In this document: in pieces, positions 6,483-8,550 of the stretch
How the letters are laid out: every line of letters begins with the position of its first letter
How positions within the stretch are numbered: position 1 is the first letter of the stretch
Origin: Hyphomonadaceae bacterium UBA2389
Lineage (GTDB): Bacteria > Pseudomonadota > Alphaproteobacteria > Caulobacterales > Aquidulcibacteraceae
Direction of reading: 5' to 3'
NCBI GenBank assembly: GCA_002343395.1
Contig: DDSN01000046.1
Span: 2,610-11,159, forward strand
Length of the DNA stretch: 8,550 nucleotides
Program-made: the position numbers and the translations under genes
Notes under the pieces: model-generated
What the model saw: only the letters and a program-made list of their open reading frames with translations
Told to the model about the DNA's origin: nothing
Database searches by the model: none

Positions 6483-7481
6483 ATGTACACGACAGACCTT
6501 TCAGGCAAGAACGCGAAGAAACCCGAGGCGGCAGCGGCGGAAGATCCGGTCTTGCTGGCGACGTTCGAAGCGCGGGTCGCCAATGACGAATTCATCGAGC
6601 CGAAAGACTGGATGCCCGAGGCGTATCGCCGAACGCTGGTGCGACAGATTTCCCAACACGCGCATTCGGAAATCGTCGGCATGCTGCCCGAAGGCAATTG
6701 GATCACGCGCGCGCCGAACCTCCGCCGCAAGGCGATCTTGCTCGCCAAGGTCCAGGACGAAGGCGGTCACGGACTGTACCTTTACTCCGCCGCCGAGACG
6801 CTGGGCGCGTCGCGCGAGGAGATGATCGACGCGCTGCATTCAGGCAAAGCGAAATATTCGACAATCTTCAACTATCCCACCCTCACCTGGGCCGATATCG
6901 GCGCGATTGGCTGGCTGGTTGACGGCGCCGCGATCATGAACCAAGTGCCGCTGCAGCGCACCTCGTATGGGCCCTATGCGCGCGCCATGGTCCGCATCTG
7001 CAAGGAAGAGAGCTTCCATCAACGCCAAGGCTACGAACTGATGATGGCGATGATGGCCGGCACGCCCGAGCAGAAACGCATGGGGCAGGACGCCATGAAC
7101 CGGTGGTGGCATCCATCGCTGATGATGTTCGGTCCGCCCGACGACAAATCGCCGAATACCGAACAGAGCATCCGCTGGCGCATCAAGCGCGAAACCAACG
7201 ATGAGCTGCGTCAGAAGTTCGTCGATGTCACCGTCCCGCAGGCGGAAGCCATTGGGCTCTCGGTTCCCGATCCAAATCTCAAGTGGAACGATGCGCGCGG
7301 ACATTACGACTTCGGCGCGCTCGATTGGGAGGAGTTCTACGCTGTCGTGCGCGGCGAAGGCGCGGTCGCCAAGGAGCGCATGACCGCACGTGTGAAGGCA
7401 TGGGAAGACGGCGCATGGGTGCGCGAAGCCGCGCGCGCGTACGCTGAAAAGCGCGCGGCGGCGAAAGTCGCGGCGGAGTGA
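6483..7481 (+). CDS. paaA: PaaA: phenylacetyl-CoA 1,2-epoxidase, catalytic diiron subunit
   Basis: A 332-residue ferritin-like diiron oxygenase subunit. With PaaB, PaaC and the reductase PaaE, it inserts one oxygen atom into the ring of phenylacetyl-CoA, using O2 and reducing power from NADPH. Likely metal ligands are E63 (QHAHSEIVGM), E93 and H96 (VQDEGGHGLYLY), D147 (WLVDGA) and E176 with H179 (CKEESFHQRQG), the expected four-helix pattern. PEGNWITRAPNLRRKAIL (69-86), QVPLQRTSYGPYARAM and RWWHPSLMMFGPPD are strongly characteristic of PaaA. The ATG at 6483 has GGAG seven bases upstream. The alanine- and lysine-rich tail (about 315-332) is ordinary for the family. It is the first gene of the epoxidase operon, starts 66 bases after the TetR stop, and has its own operator-overlapped promoter. 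All key residues are present. Confidence 0.97.
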   Translation: MYTTDLSGKNAKKPEAAAAEDPVLLATFEARVANDEFIEPKDWMPEAYRRTLVRQISQHAHSEIVGMLPEGNWITRAPNLRRKAILLAKVQDEGGHGLYLYSAAETLGASREEMIDALHSGKAKYSTIFNYPTLTWADIGAIGWLVDGAAIMNQVPLQRTSYGPYARAMVRICKEESFHQRQGYELMMAMMAGTPEQKRMGQDAMNRWWHPSLMMFGPPDDKSPNTEQSIRWRIKRETNDELRQKFVDVTVPQAEAIGLSVPDPNLKWNDARGHYDFGALDWEEFYAVVRGEGAVAKERMTARVKAWEDGAWVREAARAYAEKRAAAKVAAE

Positions 7482-7484
7482 GGG

Positions 7485-7578
7485 TAGTCAGTGGTCAGTA
7501 GTCAGTAGTCAAATAGTCAGTAGGGACGCTTTCCCACTTCTCCAATCCTACTCACTACTGACTACTGACTACTGACCA
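7485..7578. repeat. TAGTCAG heptamer array forming a long hairpin between paaA and paaB
   Basis: The left side is five heptamers: TAGTCAG (7485-7491), TGGTCAG, TAGTCAG, TAGTCAA, one extra base, then TAGTCAG (7514-7520). The right side is three reverse-complement copies, CTACTGA (7555-7575), then CCA. Bases 7492-7511 and 7559-7578 are a perfect 20-base inverted repeat with a 47-base loop. A small GGGA/TCCC hairpin (7523-7526 with 7532-7535) sits in the loop. The array is AT-richer than the genes and almost fills the paaA-paaB gap. There is no T-run after it, so it does not look like a simple terminator. In mRNA it would be a very stable structure ending at the paaB ribosome site. Confidence 0.88.
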
Positions 7579-7583
7579 AGGAG
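7578..7583 (+). promoter_or_regulatory. ribosome binding site deciding the paaB start
   Basis: AAGGAG lies eight bases before the paaB GTG (7592). Its first base is the last base of the heptamer hairpin, so the folded stem abuts the site. An out-of-frame ATG at 7587 is only three bases away and opens just ATG-ACG-TGA, so it is not the gene start. Confidence 0.7.
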
Positions 7584-7591
7584 CGAATGAC

Positions 7592-7882
7592 GTGAGTGAC
7601 GCAAAAGACTGGCCGCTCTGGGAGGTATTCGTACGCGCGAAGGGCGGACTGTCGCATCGCCACGCCGGCAGCGTCCACGCCGCAGACGCCAAGATGGCGC
7701 TCGAACACGCGCGCGACACATACACCCGGCGCATGGAAGGGGTGAGCCTCTGGGTTGTTCCCTCAGCGCAGATCACGGCGTCCGATCCGGCGGACGCTGG
7801 CCCGCTATTCGAACCTGCTGAAGACAAAATCTACCGCCACCCGACGTTCTATTCGATCCCCAGCCACATCAAGCACATCTGA
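7592..7882 (+). CDS. paaB: PaaB: phenylacetyl-CoA epoxidase subunit B
   Basis: A 96-residue protein, the normal size of PaaB (about 95). This small non-catalytic subunit is needed to assemble the active PaaABCE epoxidase and bridges PaaAC heterodimers. WPLWEVFVRAKGGLSHRHAGSVHA (7-30, quoted here as WPLWEVFVR and HRHAGSVHAAD) and DTYTRRMEGVSLWVV (42-56) match the family. The C-terminus carries YRHPTFYSIP (81-90), the most recognisable PaaB signature. The GTG start is chosen by AAGGAG and by the family N-terminus. The paaA-paaB spacing is enlarged to 110 bases by the heptamer hairpin, and the stop shares a base with the paaC ATG (TGATG). The protein is cytoplasmic and has no odd features. Confidence 0.95.
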   Translation: MSDAKDWPLWEVFVRAKGGLSHRHAGSVHAADAKMALEHARDTYTRRMEGVSLWVVPSAQITASDPADAGPLFEPAEDKIYRHPTFYSIPSHIKHI

Positions 7883-8550
7883 TGGCCAAGCCCGATCCGC
7901 TCTTCATCTACGCCACACGGCTCGGCGATGACTCGCTCATCCTAGGTCAACGTCTTTCTGAGTGGTGCGGGCACGCACCGACGATCGAGGTCGATCTGTC
8001 ACTCGCCAATGTCGCGCTCGATCTGATCGGCCAAGCCACGCACTTCTTGGGATTTGCCGGCAAGATCGAGGGCAGGAACCGAGACGCCGACGCGCTCGCG
8101 TTTCGCCGCGACGTCTTGGACTTCGGCAATTGCCTTCTGGTCGAGCAACCGAATGGCGATTTCGCGCAGACCACGGCACGCCAGTTTCTATTCTCGACAT
8201 ACCAAGAACTGCTCCTCGATAAGCTCGCCGGATCAACGTGCGAGGATCTCGCCGCCATCGCCGCGAAAGCCGTCAAGGAAGTCGCCTATCATCGCAAGTT
8301 GGCGAGCGATTGGGTCGTGCGTCTTGGCGATGGCACGGAGGAAAGCAAAACGCGCATGGCCGCCGGCCTCGACTGGATGTGGCGTTTCGTCGACGAATTG
8401 TTCGAGGTCGATGACGTTGAATCGAAGCTCGCCAAGGAAGGAATCGCCGTGGACAGATCCGCGTTGCGCGCAGCCTGGGACGCGCGCATCGATGCTGTAC
8501 TCGCGGAAGCAACGCTTGAACGCCCCGCAGCGCGCCGGCCGGTGCTGGGC
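7882..8550 (+). CDS. paaC: PaaC: phenylacetyl-CoA epoxidase structural subunit, 3' end cut by window
   Basis: The frame from the ATG at 7882 is open to the window edge (223 codons); the family is near 250 residues, so about 30 are missing. PaaC is a ferritin-like paralogue of PaaA that pairs with it and supports catalysis without being the main active subunit. Visible signatures are LGDDSLILGQRLSEWCGHAP (14-33), DLSLANVALDLIGQA (38-52), LLVEQPNGDFAQTTARQF (85-102), KAVKEVAYHRKLASDW (129-144) and KEGIAVDRSALRAAWDA (185-201). All are close to the E. coli sequence. The ATG overlaps the paaB stop by one base, so the two are translationally coupled. The C-terminal part, which should carry a TEHLGP-like motif, is outside the window. 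Confidence 0.95.
   Translation, partial: MAKPDPLFIYATRLGDDSLILGQRLSEWCGHAPTIEVDLSLANVALDLIGQATHFLGFAGKIEGRNRDADALAFRRDVLDFGNCLLVEQPNGDFAQTTARQFLFSTYQELLLDKLAGSTCEDLAAIAAKAVKEVAYHRKLASDWVVRLGDGTEESKTRMAAGLDWMWRFVDELFEVDDVESKLAKEGIAVDRSALRAAWDARIDAVLAEATLERPAARRPVLG

Noticed and set aside
7485..7578. CRISPR array
   Set aside because: The repeats are seven bases long with no unique spacers of constant length and are arranged as an inverted pair; no cas gene is nearby.
7492..7578. Rho-independent terminator after paaA
   Set aside because: The stem is not GC-rich, the loop is 47 bases and no T-run follows; it also lies inside an operon whose later subunits are needed with PaaA.
7587..7595. ATG-ACG-TGA two-codon frame just before paaB
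   Set aside because: Only three bases from AAGGAG, whereas the overlapping GTG at 7592 is at the ideal distance and gives the family N-terminus. Most likely chance.

Overview
The window comes from a GC-rich bacterium, most likely an alphaproteobacterium. This rests on base composition, GTG and TTG starts, the catabolic gene set and the type of intergenic palindromes; genus cannot be read from the sequence. It contains the 3' part of a tRNA-Leu(CAG), a three-gene glycosyltransferase block, and a large part of a phenylacetate (phenylacetyl-CoA) catabolic cluster. The last gene, paaC, is cut by the right edge.

Layout: 1-63 is the tRNA tail on +. From 5745 leftward to 107, all genes lie on -: paaG, paaZ, then three glycosyltransferase-type genes. 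A ~146-base gap between paaG and paaZ holds a double-hairpin palindromic repeat. From paaZ onward every junction is a 4-base start/stop overlap (TTGA, ATGA, GTGA), so paaZ and the three glycosyltransferase genes look like one translationally coupled unit. On +, a TetR-family regulator (5829-6416) diverges from paaG and is followed by paaA, paaB and paaC. paaA and paaB are separated by an unusual hairpin built from TAGTCAG heptamers. No stretch over 300 bases lacks a gene.

How it works together: PaaA, PaaB and PaaC are subunits of the multicomponent epoxidase that converts phenylacetyl-CoA to the ring-1,2-epoxide. PaaG isomerises the epoxide to oxepin-CoA. PaaZ opens the ring and oxidises the resulting aldehyde. 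The PaaE reductase, the PaaK ligase and the beta-oxidation genes (paaF, paaH, paaJ) are not seen here and may lie to the right. Two related palindromes sharing ATTGACCG-N2-CGG sit in the paaG/tetR divergent region and in the paaA promoter. The simplest model is that the TetR protein represses both arms and itself, with a CoA thioester such as phenylacetyl-CoA as the probable inducer.

No clearly new enzyme system is visible. The points most worth a second look are the coupling of glycosyltransferases to paaZ, the heptamer hairpin inside the epoxidase operon, the double-hairpin element between paaG and paaZ, and the shared operator.
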